The notes under the pieces were generated by a model. That model was not told the origin of the DNA, searched no databases, and saw only the letters and a list, made by a program, of their open reading frames with translations. From JBBDNC01 sp040877875 (GTDB lineage: Bacteria; Bacteroidota; Rhodothermia; Balneolales; Balneolaceae): 64,000 bases of DNA. A program made the position numbers and the translations under genes. Of this stretch, positions 9,145 through 18,649 are shown piece after piece (the first letter of the stretch is position 1; the number at the start of each line of letters is the position of its first letter). Location of the stretch: NCBI GenBank assembly GCA_040877875.1, contig JBBDNC010000148.1, forward strand, positions 1 to 64,000, given 5' to 3'.

Positions 9145-9184
9145 AAAAATGCGCATTTAATACATAATGATGCGTATTTTTTTT
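9145..9184 (+). terminator. Intrinsic terminator after the SRPBCC gene
   Basis: The arm aaaatgcgcat (9146-9156) pairs with atgcgtatttt (9170-9180) with one G-U pair, across a 13-base loop, and the right arm continues into a run of eight T (9177-9184). It separates the tmk/SRPBCC transcript from aroE. Confidence 0.75.
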
Positions 9185-9200
9185 GCCTAAAAGACAGAAT

Positions 9201-10076
9201 ATGTACCCATACAGGGATTTTATCGTGTCTGAATCAGCACGGAAACCACATTTCCTGGTTGTCGGACACCCCATAGCCCACAGCTTGTCCCCCCGGATGC
9301 ACCGTGCAGCTTTTCAGTATCATCATATCGGGGCGGATTATCATGCCGTCGATGTGGAATACAAAGATCTGGAATCCTTTATTTCCTGGATTAACAGGGA
9401 TACGTTCCTCGGGGCCAATATTACCCTTCCCTATAAACAGGAAATGATACGGGTGGTAGATCAAGTGGATCCCACAGTGGAAGCGATCGGTGCCTTGAAT
9501 ACGCTTGTTAAAAAGAATGGAACCGTTACAGGATATAATACGGATGTTGCAGGATTCACATTCCCCCTTGAGGCCTATAAAAATAAACTTGCCGGAGAAC
9601 AGGCCATTGTTTTCGGAACCGGCGGAGCAAGCCGTGCTGTAAGATACGGATTAAAGCAACTGGGATTAAACAGACTCGTTTTGGTTTCCCGGAATCCCGG
9701 CCGGCATGTTATGGAAGAGTTCGATTCAGATGGGAACCTGATCGTATGCAGTTATCAAAACTGGCATGCCTATGCAGAAGAAAGTGTATTGATTGTCAAT
9801 ACAACCCCTCTCGGTATGGCTCCGGACTTACAGAGTTCGCCGGTAAAAGAGGATGAGATCCGGTGGCTCAGGGACTCCATTTGTTATGACCTGATTTACA
9901 ACCCTGTGAAAACAACATTTATCAAACAAGCTGAAAAAGCAGAAGCGGAATACATTACAGGGCTGGAAATGTTTATTCAACAGGGAAATGAATCCTTCCG
10001 TCTTTGGACCGGGAAAACTTTTCCGATGAAGAAAATCAAAACTCTGTTAATTTCTGTACTGGAAGGGAATGAGTAA
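9201..10076 (+). CDS. aroE: Shikimate dehydrogenase
   Basis: NADPH-dependent reduction of 3-dehydroshikimate, the fourth step towards chorismate, which feeds the trp operon further along this window. The N-terminal substrate motif GHPIAHSLSPRMH, the catalytic Lys/Asn stretch GANITLPYK and the ALNTL motif are all present; the NADP-binding VFGTGGASRAV glycine loop lies mid-protein and NTTPLGMAP near the C-terminal third. Length about 291. The ATG at 9201 is preferred: the alternative TTG at 9183 lies inside the T-tract of the preceding terminator. pgeF starts 3 bases after the stop. Confidence 0.93.
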   Translation: MYPYRDFIVSESARKPHFLVVGHPIAHSLSPRMHRAAFQYHHIGADYHAVDVEYKDLESFISWINRDTFLGANITLPYKQEMIRVVDQVDPTVEAIGALNTLVKKNGTVTGYNTDVAGFTFPLEAYKNKLAGEQAIVFGTGGASRAVRYGLKQLGLNRLVLVSRNPGRHVMEEFDSDGNLIVCSYQNWHAYAEESVLIVNTTPLGMAPDLQSSPVKEDEIRWLRDSICYDLIYNPVKTTFIKQAEKAEAEYITGLEMFIQQGNESFRLWTGKTFPMKKIKTLLISVLEGNE

Positions 10077-10079
10077 CTA

Positions 10080-10826
10080 ATGGATATGATTCATGTTAAT
10101 ATTTTCTCTCCTTATTCTTCTATAGAAGGGTGGTTTACCTTGAAAAACGGGAATAAAGTGAACAGGAAGGGAAATATTCCGGGCCTCAATCTCGGCCTGA
10201 ACACAGACGAGGATCCAGGGCAGATCAAGGCCAACCGACAGAGAGTACTGAAATTTCTTCAACTTGAGGGAACAGAGATCGCCCTGGCCCACCAGGTGCA
10301 TGGGGATCATATCGAAACTGTACAACATGGAGGCATATATTCGGACACGGATGCTCTTATTACACAGAATCCGGGATTGATGCTGGCCATACAGGTAGCG
10401 GATTGCGCGGCGGTATTGATCGGTGATCCCGAAAGCGGGATCATTGCTGCGACCCATGCCGGCTGGAGAGGCGCCGTTTCAGAAATTATTCCTCAAACTG
10501 TTCAACAGCTTATTCAAAGCGGGAATAGCAGACCGGAGAATATGTTTGCATATATCAGCCCGGCAATCTGTAAAAAGCATTTTGAAGTCGGCCCGGAGGT
10601 CTCCCGTCAATTTCCCTCATCTTTTGTAGATTCGGATACCTATGATAAGCCTCATGTTGATTTAAAAGGCTTTATACGCCGGCAGTTGATCGACCACAAA
10701 ATTCCGGAACAACAAATTCAGGTGGACAAAGGATGCACCCTTTGTGAAGAGAATAAATATTATTCATTCAGAAGAGAACGCGAACGGGCGGGCCGCATGT
10801 TAGGGCTGATACGTTTGTCAGGATAA
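10080..10826 (+). CDS. pgeF: Peptidoglycan editing factor PgeF (YfiH / multicopper-laccase-domain family)
   Basis: 248 residues of the YfiH/DUF152 family. The metal-binding motif residues are visible: HQVHGD, ADCAAVLIGD, ATHAGWRGAV and the later ISPAICKKHFEVGPEV and CTLCEENKYYSFRRE segments. The family edits cell-wall precursors by removing wrongly added serine in E. coli and is also annotated as purine nucleoside phosphorylase or polyphenol oxidase. Part of the aroE-pssA run. Confidence 0.9.
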   Translation: MDMIHVNIFSPYSSIEGWFTLKNGNKVNRKGNIPGLNLGLNTDEDPGQIKANRQRVLKFLQLEGTEIALAHQVHGDHIETVQHGGIYSDTDALITQNPGLMLAIQVADCAAVLIGDPESGIIAATHAGWRGAVSEIIPQTVQQLIQSGNSRPENMFAYISPAICKKHFEVGPEVSRQFPSSFVDSDTYDKPHVDLKGFIRRQLIDHKIPEQQIQVDKGCTLCEENKYYSFRRERERAGRMLGLIRLSG

Positions 10827-10860
10827 CACAATCAATCCGTAACAGACTTATTTTAATTCT

Positions 10861-12015
10861 TTGAAATATCGAAAGGTCTCAATTTTAGGTTCTACCGGTT
10901 CCATCGGAACCCAGATGCTCGAAGTGGCAGATGCACATCCCGGAACTTTCGGGATAGTAGGCTTGTCTGCCTGTTCCAGTTGGGAACTGTTGGCAAGGCA
11001 GGTTAACCGTTTTGAGCCGGACCATGTGGTATTGTGTGACGAGACTCATCGGACCCAATTCGAACGTCATCTCACTTACCGTCCCAAGAATATGGGGTAC
11101 GGGCCGGACGCTCTGTCGGAACTGGCAACTCTTGACGAGGCGGATATCATCCTGAACAGCCTTGTTGGATTTGTCGGATTTCGGCCTACCTATGAAGCTT
11201 TAAAAGCTGGGAAACGGGTTGCACTGGCAAACAAAGAATCCCTGGTAGCAGGCGGGTTGTTGATTAAAGAGCTTATAAACGACAAGCCGGATCAGCTGGT
11301 ACCGGTGGACTCTGAACATTCGGCAATGCTGCAGTGCCTGATCGGAGAGCCGAAAGAACGAATTGAAAAAATTATTATTACAGCCAGCGGAGGGCCCTTT
11401 CGGACCTGGACCCGGGAGGAGATGGCTTCTGTGGAGGTGGAAGATGCCCTTAATCATCCGAATTGGTCTATGGGTTCTAAAATTACGATCGATTCGGCGA
11501 CTCTTATGAATAAGGGCCTGGAAATAATTGAGGCTCACTGGCTGTTTGACCTTCCGATTGATAAAATCCAGCCTGTAATTCATCCGCAAAGTATTATTCA
11601 CTCGGTTGTTGAGTTTGTAGATGGTTCTTCCAAAGCACAACTTGGTCCCCCGGATATGAAAGTACCGATCATCTATGCATTGACTTATCCTGATCGGCTT
11701 TCCCTCGATGTTCCGAGAATGGATTGGCGTGAAAAATTAAACCTGACATTTGAACCAGTTGATTTTACTCGTTTTCCTTGCCTGGAACTTGCCATTGAAG
11801 CCGTAAAAAAAGGGGGACACGCTCCGACGGTGTTGAATGCTGCGAATGAAGTGGCTGTAGATCGGTTTTTAAAAAAAGAAATTGGTTATATTGATATTTC
11901 CCGAGTCGTTGAACATTCTCTTGACCGGATTAACATAAATACGGATGTTACTCCTCAATCGTTAGAGGATGTGGATGATGAAACCCGATCCCTGGCGAAA
12001 ACTCTTTTTAAGTGA
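10861..12015 (+). CDS. dxr: 1-deoxy-D-xylulose-5-phosphate reductoisomerase
   Basis: Second enzyme of the MEP isoprenoid pathway, converting DXP to MEP with NADPH. N-terminal NADPH motif ILGSTGSIGTQML (residues 8-20), the metal and substrate motifs PVDSEHSAMLQCL and ASGGPFR, and SATLMNKGLEIIEAHWLF are diagnostic. 384 residues is standard. The start codon is TTG at 10861, directly at the expected first strand. rseP begins 9 bases after the stop, a pairing seen in many bacteria. Confidence 0.96.
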   Translation: MKYRKVSILGSTGSIGTQMLEVADAHPGTFGIVGLSACSSWELLARQVNRFEPDHVVLCDETHRTQFERHLTYRPKNMGYGPDALSELATLDEADIILNSLVGFVGFRPTYEALKAGKRVALANKESLVAGGLLIKELINDKPDQLVPVDSEHSAMLQCLIGEPKERIEKIIITASGGPFRTWTREEMASVEVEDALNHPNWSMGSKITIDSATLMNKGLEIIEAHWLFDLPIDKIQPVIHPQSIIHSVVEFVDGSSKAQLGPPDMKVPIIYALTYPDRLSLDVPRMDWREKLNLTFEPVDFTRFPCLELAIEAVKKGGHAPTVLNAANEVAVDRFLKKEIGYIDISRVVEHSLDRININTDVTPQSLEDVDDETRSLAKTLFK

Positions 12016-12024
12016 TATAAATTT

Positions 12025-13371
12025 ATGGAATGGATTTCAGGTTTACTTAGTACCCTTGCCATCTTTGGTGCGGCCATTTTTATACTCGTTTTTATCCATG
12101 AACTGGGTCATTTTCTGGCTGCGAAATTTTTTGGAATGCGGGTGGATCGTTTCTCAATTGGTTTTCCGCCAAAGATTTTTGGATTTAAAAGGGGCGAGAC
12201 GGAATATGTATTGGGAGCAACACCTCTTGGAGGATATGTAAAAATAGCCGGAATGATCGATGAGAGTATGGATACGGACTTTATCGATGAAGAACCTGAT
12301 GAAGATGAATTTCGAAGTAAACCTGTCTGGCAACGGATTATCGTTATTCTGGCCGGTGTTATTTTTAATGGAATTCTTGCTTTTTTTATTTTTACCGGAC
12401 TCGGATGGCAATACGGTGAAAGCGTCTTCCCGGTGGATTCGATTGAGGGTATTTATGTTCCGGAAGAATCGCTTGCCAGTGAAATGGGATTTCAGACCGG
12501 GGATCGTCCCATAGGAGTCAACGGTGAAAGAGTAGACTACTTCCATCAGTTATTGAATCCGTCCGAACTGACGACTCGCGAAGTCAGTTTTATGGTTGAA
12601 AGAGAAGGAGAACTCGTGCATCTTGAGGCGCCACCGAATTTTTTAGACCGCCTCAATCAGGAAGATTTCCTTCTTCTGGAATATGCTCTTCCCAGTGAAG
12701 TATCTCTCGTACAGGAAGAAAGCCCGGCCAGTCGTGCAGGGCTGGAACCAGGCGATAGAATCGTGGAGATGAATGGTGTTCAAACGGATTACTGGGTACA
12801 AATAGTACAAATCATCCGGAATCATGAAAATCAGGAATTGAACCTGACCGTGAACAGGGGAGGGGAACTATTGAGTTTTTCACTTGCCCCCGATCCGGAA
12901 ACCCAGACCATCGGAATCGGTGCGGTGAACCCGATTGATGCCTTCGATATGAAGCGTCTTGAATACCGTTTTGACGAAGCACTGGTATTCGGATACAGGG
13001 AAACCGGGAATACTTTTACCGGAATCGTACAGGGATTGGGCAAGCTTTTTTCGGGAACTATATCGGTTAGAGAGAATTTAGGCGGGCCCGTTGCGATCGC
13101 AAATATAACCAAGCAGGCAACAGACCGAGGGGGCTGGGAAGGATTTTGGAGAATTACTGCATTTTTAAGTGTTACACTTGCCATTATGAATATGCTTCCG
13201 ATTCCGGCACTGGATGGCGGACATTTCATGTTTTTGGCTTATGAAGGGATTACCCGAAGAGAACCGTCAGCCAAAGTCCGGATGGCCCTGCAACAAATCG
13301 GCTTTATCCTGTTGATCGGTTTGATCATTCTCGTCACATTTAATGATATCCTAAGATCATTCGGGAGTTAA
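12025..13371 (+). CDS. rseP: RIP metalloprotease RseP (site-2 protease)
   Basis: Membrane-embedded zinc protease that cleaves membrane-bound regulators such as anti-sigma factors, and signal peptides. HELGHF at residues 25-30 supplies the zinc histidines and catalytic Glu; the third ligand lies in NMLPIPALDGG near the C terminus. Two PDZ-like regions lie between (about 125-200 and 205-285). Four hydrophobic segments match the family. 448 residues. Its neighbours dxr, psd and pssA form an envelope-biogenesis operon. Confidence 0.95.
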   Translation: MEWISGLLSTLAIFGAAIFILVFIHELGHFLAAKFFGMRVDRFSIGFPPKIFGFKRGETEYVLGATPLGGYVKIAGMIDESMDTDFIDEEPDEDEFRSKPVWQRIIVILAGVIFNGILAFFIFTGLGWQYGESVFPVDSIEGIYVPEESLASEMGFQTGDRPIGVNGERVDYFHQLLNPSELTTREVSFMVEREGELVHLEAPPNFLDRLNQEDFLLLEYALPSEVSLVQEESPASRAGLEPGDRIVEMNGVQTDYWVQIVQIIRNHENQELNLTVNRGGELLSFSLAPDPETQTIGIGAVNPIDAFDMKRLEYRFDEALVFGYRETGNTFTGIVQGLGKLFSGTISVRENLGGPVAIANITKQATDRGGWEGFWRITAFLSVTLAIMNMLPIPALDGGHFMFLAYEGITRREPSAKVRMALQQIGFILLIGLIILVTFNDILRSFGS

Positions 13372-13373
13372 GA

Positions 13374-14027
13374 GTGCTGGCGCCAGAGGGTTATCCAACT
13401 ATTTTTATTGTGTTTCTATTCTCCGCTCTGACGGCATGGGGCATTTCCTACCTGATTGAACACTGGAGCGTTTACCTCATTTATCTCGCCCTCCTGTCCC
13501 TCTGCGGTTTGATCCTCTTTTTTTTCCGGGATCCCGAGCGTACCCCTCCCGGTGATGACGGATTAATTATCGCTCCGGCCGACGGACGTGTGGTACAGAT
13601 TAAGGAAGTGGAAGAGTTGACTTTTCTCAACCAGAAAGTAACTCAGATCAGCATTTTTCTTTCCCCGTTGGATGTACATGTAAACCGTGTACCGGTAACG
13701 GGGAGGCTTGAGTATCTTGAGTATTTTCCGGGGAAGTTTCTAATGGCATGGGAAGAGCATGCATCCGAGCAAAACGAACGAGCTCATTTCGGTGTCGTAC
13801 ATCCCACCGGACGGAAATTTTTATTTAAACAGATTACCGGCTTTATGGCACGGCGGATCGTATATCATATCAGAGAGGGGGATACTATTCAGGCCGGACA
13901 GAGATTCGGAATTATGAAATTCGGATCAAGAATGGATATTTTGATCCCATTGGATGTGGAATTAAAAGTGAAAGAAGGAGATCGCACGGTAGCCGGCGAA
14001 TCCATTTTGGGAGTTATTCAGCAATGA
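13374..14027 (+). CDS. psd: Phosphatidylserine decarboxylase, short (archaeal-type) form
   Basis: Makes phosphatidylethanolamine from phosphatidylserine. 217 residues, with two N-terminal membrane helices (about 8-28 and 31-48). The conserved FFRDPERTPP, LSPLDVHVNRVPVTG and KFGSRMD segments are those of the short proenzyme family; the Gly-Ser in KFGSRMD is the expected self-cleavage site that generates the pyruvoyl group. The start is GTG at 13374, 2 bases after rseP. The stop overlaps the pssA start by 4 bases (ATGA), coupling the enzyme to the one that makes its substrate. Confidence 0.92.
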   Translation: MLAPEGYPTIFIVFLFSALTAWGISYLIEHWSVYLIYLALLSLCGLILFFFRDPERTPPGDDGLIIAPADGRVVQIKEVEELTFLNQKVTQISIFLSPLDVHVNRVPVTGRLEYLEYFPGKFLMAWEEHASEQNERAHFGVVHPTGRKFLFKQITGFMARRIVYHIREGDTIQAGQRFGIMKFGSRMDILIPLDVELKVKEGDRTVAGESILGVIQQ

Positions 14028-14872
14028 AGTATCCGATTCAGAAATTAAAAAAATTCCGGTTTTTGCGTCGGTCCAGTCCCCGCTCACCCCGCCGGCCGAT
14101 TCCCAGAATCGTTGTGCCGAGCTTTTTTACACTAATGAATCTGTTTTGTGGATTTGTATCCCTCATCCTGGTGGCAGAGGGGAATTTGATTCTTGGAGCC
14201 TGGCTGATAGCTTTGGCCGGTTTGTTTGATGCTCTTGACGGAGTCATGGCCCGGCTTGCTAATGCCACCAGTGAATTTGGTATTGAGCTGGACTCTATCT
14301 GTGATGTTGTTTCGTTCGGTGTGGCTCCCGGATTTCTAATCTATCATTACGGTCTGAATGAGCTTGCCCTGTTCGGGATAATCCTGAGCACCTTACCACC
14401 GTTATGTGGTGCTGTACGTTTAGCCCGCTTTAATGTCGATACCAAATATGGGGGATTTGAAGATTTCAGGGGACTCCCCATACCGGTTCAGGCAATCATG
14501 CTGGCTGCATTTGTATTAACGTTCATTTCCTCTCCCGAACTGTTCGAAGACATGCAGTTTGGAGTGGCAACGGTCCTGATTCCCATTGTCATCCTGCTGT
14601 CTTTTCTGATGGTCAGTACGATTCCGTTTGACAAATTACCCAGATTCGACCGTCAGTCATTTAAGAATAAAAAAGGAAAGTTTGTTCAGTTTCTCATCTA
14701 TCTCGGTTTGATCATTATTTTCCAGGAATACGGTTTGATGTTCGTATTCAGTGTCTATATCCTCAAAGGCCTGTTGATGGGGGGATGGTACCTCTGGAAT
14801 AACGGGGTCCCGGACGATGATCTGTCCTATAAGCGGAATGTTGAGGGGAATGAACCCCGCGAGGAATTATAG
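14024..14872 (+). CDS. pssA: CDP-diacylglycerol--serine O-phosphatidyltransferase
   Basis: Makes phosphatidylserine, the substrate of the overlapping psd product. The CDP-alcohol phosphotransferase motif is complete: DGVMARLANATSEFGIELDS followed by the last Asp of ICD, matching DG-x2-AR-x8-G-x3-D-x3-D. Several membrane helices follow. 282 residues, with a basic N terminus (KKFRFLRRSSPRSPRR) before the first helix. Last gene of the aroE-pssA run. Confidence 0.94.
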   Translation: MKYPIQKLKKFRFLRRSSPRSPRRPIPRIVVPSFFTLMNLFCGFVSLILVAEGNLILGAWLIALAGLFDALDGVMARLANATSEFGIELDSICDVVSFGVAPGFLIYHYGLNELALFGIILSTLPPLCGAVRLARFNVDTKYGGFEDFRGLPIPVQAIMLAAFVLTFISSPELFEDMQFGVATVLIPIVILLSFLMVSTIPFDKLPRFDRQSFKNKKGKFVQFLIYLGLIIIFQEYGLMFVFSVYILKGLLMGGWYLWNNGVPDDDLSYKRNVEGNEPREEL

Positions 14873-14996
14873 CCTGAATATTACCTTAAACATCTTTCTG
14901 TATACGGCAGGGAAGACCTGAATGCCTGTTGCGAGGCAACCTCTTTATAGGCCCATTGGCAGAATAAGAATAACACCATTCCACTCTTCTTGTTCA

Positions 14997-16316
14997 TTAA
15001 ATAATCCCGTTCCACGGAAAACGGAATGGCCGGGAGAGCAGGTTATTCGCTTCCCGGTCATTTTCGAACCTTTCTAATGCAGGATTCCATTGAAGGGGCC
15101 TGTTGAGTTTGTAAGCAATATTTCCTATCGAACAAACCGTGGCGGTCCTGTGGCCGATTTCTACATCACAAATGGGCCGGGTCCTGTCCCTGATGGCATT
15201 CAGCCAGTCCAGGTAATGGTGATCACTTTTATACAAGCGTATATCATCCGATCCGATCGGCTGGTTTTCAAGAGACTCCGGTACCCGGAGGAAGCTGCGG
15301 CTTACATCAATAGTCCCTTCTGTGCCGATAAACCTCACCGCATTTCCTTCTCCAAAATCATCGCGGACCATTTCAGTGCCATTGGCGTATTTGTAGGAAA
15401 GTACGGGGTATTCATTTCCGTCGGGGGGGATGACCTCGATGGGGCCTGTATGATCCATACCTAATGCCCATTGTGCGATATCAAACATATGAGCCCCCCA
15501 GTCGGTCATCCCTCCACCCCCGAATTTCTCACAATATCGCCAGCGTGCCCAGCCGTCCCAATCGGCCGGCGGAGCATAATACTCGTTATAAGGTGTTTTT
15601 TCTGCCGGCCCAAGCCACATGTTCCAGTCGAGGTGTTCGGGGATCCGCTGGGCTGGGAAACTACACTGTTCCGGGGGGCCCTCCACACTTACGATAACTT
15701 TTTCGACCCTGCCGATATATCCATTAATGACCAGTTCGCATGCCCGGTGGAAATCTTCCCAGGAGCGTTGCATGCTTCCGGTCTGAAATACGCGTTTATG
15801 ATCGCGCGTCGTTTTAACCATCGCCCGGCCTTCTTCAATCGTCAGGGACAAAGGTTTTTCACAGTAGACATCCTTGCCCGACTTCAGTGCAAGCACCGAG
15901 ATAATACCATGCCAATGGTCAGGAGTGGCGATTACCACTGCATCAATATCTTTCCTATAGAGAAGCTTTCGGAAGTCTTTATATCCTTTGCAGCTTTCGT
16001 ACAGGTTGTTTCCGCTTTGCTCCGAATAAGCCCGGTTCACCTTGTTTACAAATCTGTCCAGCTTAATGCGGTCGACATCACACCCGGCAACAATTTTTAC
16101 GTCTTCTCTTTCCAGAAACCAGCTTGAAAGTCCTCCCATTGCCTGGCGGCCGTTCCCGATATATCCCAGGGTAATTTGATCACTTGGGGCCGTAAATCCG
16201 GGTCCGCCGAGCACATTACGGGGAACGATTGAAATGCCGATTCCGGCGGCGGCGAGGTTCCCCAAAAACTTCCGACGAGAGATGTCGGCAGGGTTCTTTT
16301 TGTTGTTTTTTTTCAT
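14997..16316 (-). CDS. Gfo/Idh/MocA-family oxidoreductase with Tat signal
   Basis: NAD(P)-dependent sugar or cyclitol oxidoreductase-like protein. The N terminus has a twin-arginine export signal (SRRKFLGNLAAAGIGI), so it acts in the periplasm, as is usual for the many exported Gfo/Idh proteins of Bacteroidota and Planctomycetota. The Rossmann region begins ITLGYIGNGRQAMGG, with the EKPLSLTIEEG motif containing the catalytic-site Lys-Pro. The protein is 439 residues. Upstream on the same strand lies an exported TIM-barrel protein; such pairs usually process modified sugars, but the substrate cannot be read from the sequence. Confidence 0.86.
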   Translation of the reverse strand: MKKNNKKNPADISRRKFLGNLAAAGIGISIVPRNVLGGPGFTAPSDQITLGYIGNGRQAMGGLSSWFLEREDVKIVAGCDVDRIKLDRFVNKVNRAYSEQSGNNLYESCKGYKDFRKLLYRKDIDAVVIATPDHWHGIISVLALKSGKDVYCEKPLSLTIEEGRAMVKTTRDHKRVFQTGSMQRSWEDFHRACELVINGYIGRVEKVIVSVEGPPEQCSFPAQRIPEHLDWNMWLGPAEKTPYNEYYAPPADWDGWARWRYCEKFGGGGMTDWGAHMFDIAQWALGMDHTGPIEVIPPDGNEYPVLSYKYANGTEMVRDDFGEGNAVRFIGTEGTIDVSRSFLRVPESLENQPIGSDDIRLYKSDHHYLDWLNAIRDRTRPICDVEIGHRTATVCSIGNIAYKLNRPLQWNPALERFENDREANNLLSRPFRFPWNGII

Positions 16317-16390
16317 GATACCGGGTTTAGTTTAAAATTTAAATACTGTTTTATACCGGGAAGTTGATCCGGCTCAGTCAGATCTGATTC

Positions 16391-16419
16391 AAAACACCTG
16401 TCAGGACTGGGTACAGGTG
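16391..16419 (-). terminator. Weak terminator-like hairpin after the TIM-barrel gene
   Basis: The arms CACCTGT (16395-16401) and ACAGGTG (16413-16419) pair perfectly. Read on the minus strand the hairpin is followed by only four T, about 80 bases beyond the stop codon at 16498, so termination may be partial. Confidence 0.35.
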
Positions 16420-16497
16420 CTTTCATCCTATACCGGCATGTAATATGATAAGAACCCTTAAACAGTATTTACAGGCGGGAAGCGGCCGATTGCCGGG

Positions 16498-17421
16498 TTA
16501 CCGGCTTTGGGATGCGGCCCAGCCTCGGATGAAGCCTACATTTTGGCCCACATCCGGAACATTATCCTCCCAATTGGCTTCGTATTCGATGGATAGGTGT
16601 CCGCCGAAATTTTGGCGAGTCAGTTCTTCAAGAACATCAGCGATTTCACCGACCCCCGTTCCCATCACCACATCTTCTCCCTCACGGCCGAATTGATCCA
16701 CATCCGTCATATGAAGACTGATCAGACGACCCTCAAGAATTCGCAGGCCATCCACCGGCTTTATATCGGAGCGGACCCAGTGTCCGATATCCGCACAGGC
16801 TCCCAGCCTCGGATCACGGTTTTCAACCATTGACAAGACATATTTGGGATCCCAGACCCGGTAAGTCGGATCGTTGGGGCGGAGAGGATGATTGTGGATT
16901 GCAAGCATGATGTCATATTCAATGACCATCTGTTCGATCAGATCCATCGCCTCCATTGACGGTTCGGACGTGATCGCCAAAATCCCGAGTTTTTTTGCGA
17001 AATCAAATATCCGCCGCAATTCTTCTTCATCGTTCGGAAGTCCAATGACTCCGAAATTTACCGGCAGTATATCATGTTCCTCTAATTTCGCTTTTACCTG
17101 GTTGATCACATCATCCGATACGTCAGGAGTAAAACGTACGTCCGGATGTTCCGGGCTTAATCGTTGACCGGGGTACAGTTCAATAATACGGCTGCCTGTC
17201 CGGTCTGCATTTTCAATGGCCTCCATCACGGTGAAACGGTTAAACGTATAAGCCTGCGGACCTACTGCAAATCCCCCTATTTTGTATGCATCGGGAATAT
17301 TCATTTGGACGGAGTTGATATTCTCAGAGCTGCTATTTTGGGCTGTACAGGATTGGGCTATGGACAGGAGAAAAGATACGGCGATAAGATAAATGAAAAC
17401 GGACAGGGTATTCTTAAACAT
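16498..17421 (-). CDS. Exported sugar-phosphate isomerase/epimerase-like TIM-barrel protein
   Basis: Xylose-isomerase-like AP-endonuclease-2 superfamily. Residues 1-25 are a signal peptide ending IAQSCTAQ; the Cys could be a lipidation site though the lipobox is weak. The barrel shows conserved metal-site stretches: RIIELYPG, LAIHNHPLRPND, LGACADIGHWV, LISLHMTDVD and HLSIEYEANW. About 307 residues. I chose ATG 17421, directly before the signal peptide, over the upstream start at 17496. It probably works with the downstream Gfo/Idh/MocA protein on an unknown carbohydrate. Confidence 0.82.
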   Translation of the reverse strand: MFKNTLSVFIYLIAVSFLLSIAQSCTAQNSSSENINSVQMNIPDAYKIGGFAVGPQAYTFNRFTVMEAIENADRTGSRIIELYPGQRLSPEHPDVRFTPDVSDDVINQVKAKLEEHDILPVNFGVIGLPNDEEELRRIFDFAKKLGILAITSEPSMEAMDLIEQMVIEYDIMLAIHNHPLRPNDPTYRVWDPKYVLSMVENRDPRLGACADIGHWVRSDIKPVDGLRILEGRLISLHMTDVDQFGREGEDVVMGTGVGEIADVLEELTRQNFGGHLSIEYEANWEDNVPDVGQNVGFIRGWAASQSR

Positions 17422-17644
17422 AATTCGTTCTTTAGGGTTGGTTTTGATTGAGTAACACGATTTACCTTGATACTGGTTCTCTGATACTATTGCCAAATAG
17501 TGAGATATTCAAGCGTTATTTTCATAAACCTGCCGGGCGGATTCAGCCAGTCATTGAGTCATTATCCGTCTGACCGGTTTCCCCCAAATCGTAGATCGGG
17601 ATAGAATCCTATTCCATAACTTGTGAAGGGCTATCCGTTCGGAG

Positions 17645-18649
17645 TCAAAAATAGTATTGCAGACCGACCGAATGGACGGTCCCGAAACCCGTTGAAAAGG
17701 GTACAATCGCATAATTGAAACGTACCGGATCCATATTTAAACCGGCTCCAAAACTCAAGGGCCGTTCAGTTGGCCCGGCCTTGTAACCCGCTTTCAGTTC
17801 CAGAATTTCCGAAAAATCAGCCGTAAGCCCGAAATTAAAAAAGGATTCCCTCGGCTCAGAGTTAATGAAGTCTGACGAGGAGCTATCTTCCAGGGGTTTC
17901 ATCCAGTCCGTATGGACCGAAATAAGTACCGGAAGATCTTCAAATCCGGGAGCGTTGAGACGAACCAGATGGATACTTAAACCGCTTCGAAAAACTGCAG
18001 GCAATCGGGTAGCTTCCTGGTTTAAATCTTCCATTTTCCCGAGATTCATGACCGTAACGCCTGCCGTCAGACGGCGGGAGAGAAATTGTCCGGCAGCACC
18101 CATATTGACGGCAAATCCGTTTGCCCGGTATTGGAAGACCTCTTCACGAAGATATTGACCGGTTACACCGATAGTGACCGGACCCATCCTGTGTGCGTAG
18201 GCAGCGGCGACCGACAGATAGCCGATTGAGTAGCTGCCCTTCGACGGTCCCGGCTGATTGCGGGCATCATATCCGTCTGAACGTGAACTGTAAACCCCGA
18301 AACCGATTGAGCGATTGTTTTTCCGAAGATGAATTGCGGCAAACTGATTGTCAACTTCAGCGATCCAGAGAGTGTAATGGAGGTCCAGAGCTGATTGTTG
18401 TTCCAGGGCCAGTAAAGCCGGATTGGAATAGATAGAGGAAGCCCCGGAGGGTACGGCAGTTTGAGCTTCTGAGATGCCTAAAAGTGTCGCAGAGGGGGAA
18501 ATGTTTAAAAAATCCAGTCCGCTGCCGGTATCCTGGGCGGAAAGAGGGGTGAATCCCAGGTTCAGAATGACAATCAGAACCGTAAGAAAGAAACAGGACA
18601 AGAGGAAATGAGAAGGTTCTCCTGCAACAGATTTCAGGTCAATTCTCAT
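17645..18649 (-). CDS. PorV/PorQ-family outer-membrane protein
   Basis: 334 residues with an N-terminal hydrophobic signal ending LSAQDTG and a body of alternating amphipathic strands ending in an aromatic residue (VGLQYYF), typical of an outer-membrane beta barrel. The opening LNISPSATLLGISEAQTAVP and SSIYSNPALLAL match the PorV/PorQ family, whose members assist type IX secretion in Bacteroidota. No other type IX component is adjacent, so a secretion role is inferred from family only. Confidence 0.8.
   Translation of the reverse strand: MRIDLKSVAGEPSHFLLSCFFLTVLIVILNLGFTPLSAQDTGSGLDFLNISPSATLLGISEAQTAVPSGASSIYSNPALLALEQQSALDLHYTLWIAEVDNQFAAIHLRKNNRSIGFGVYSSRSDGYDARNQPGPSKGSYSIGYLSVAAAYAHRMGPVTIGVTGQYLREEVFQYRANGFAVNMGAAGQFLSRRLTAGVTVMNLGKMEDLNQEATRLPAVFRSGLSIHLVRLNAPGFEDLPVLISVHTDWMKPLEDSSSSDFINSEPRESFFNFGLTADFSEILELKAGYKAGPTERPLSFGAGLNMDPVRFNYAIVPFSTGFGTVHSVGLQYYF

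Noticed and set aside
14928..14940. GTTGC-GAG-GCAAC hairpin after pssA as a terminator
   Set aside because: Only five pairs and no T-run follows.
15471..16127. 218-codon open frame on the plus strand
   Set aside because: Antisense to the Gfo/Idh/MocA gene, with a Cys/Phe/Pro-rich product of no family character.
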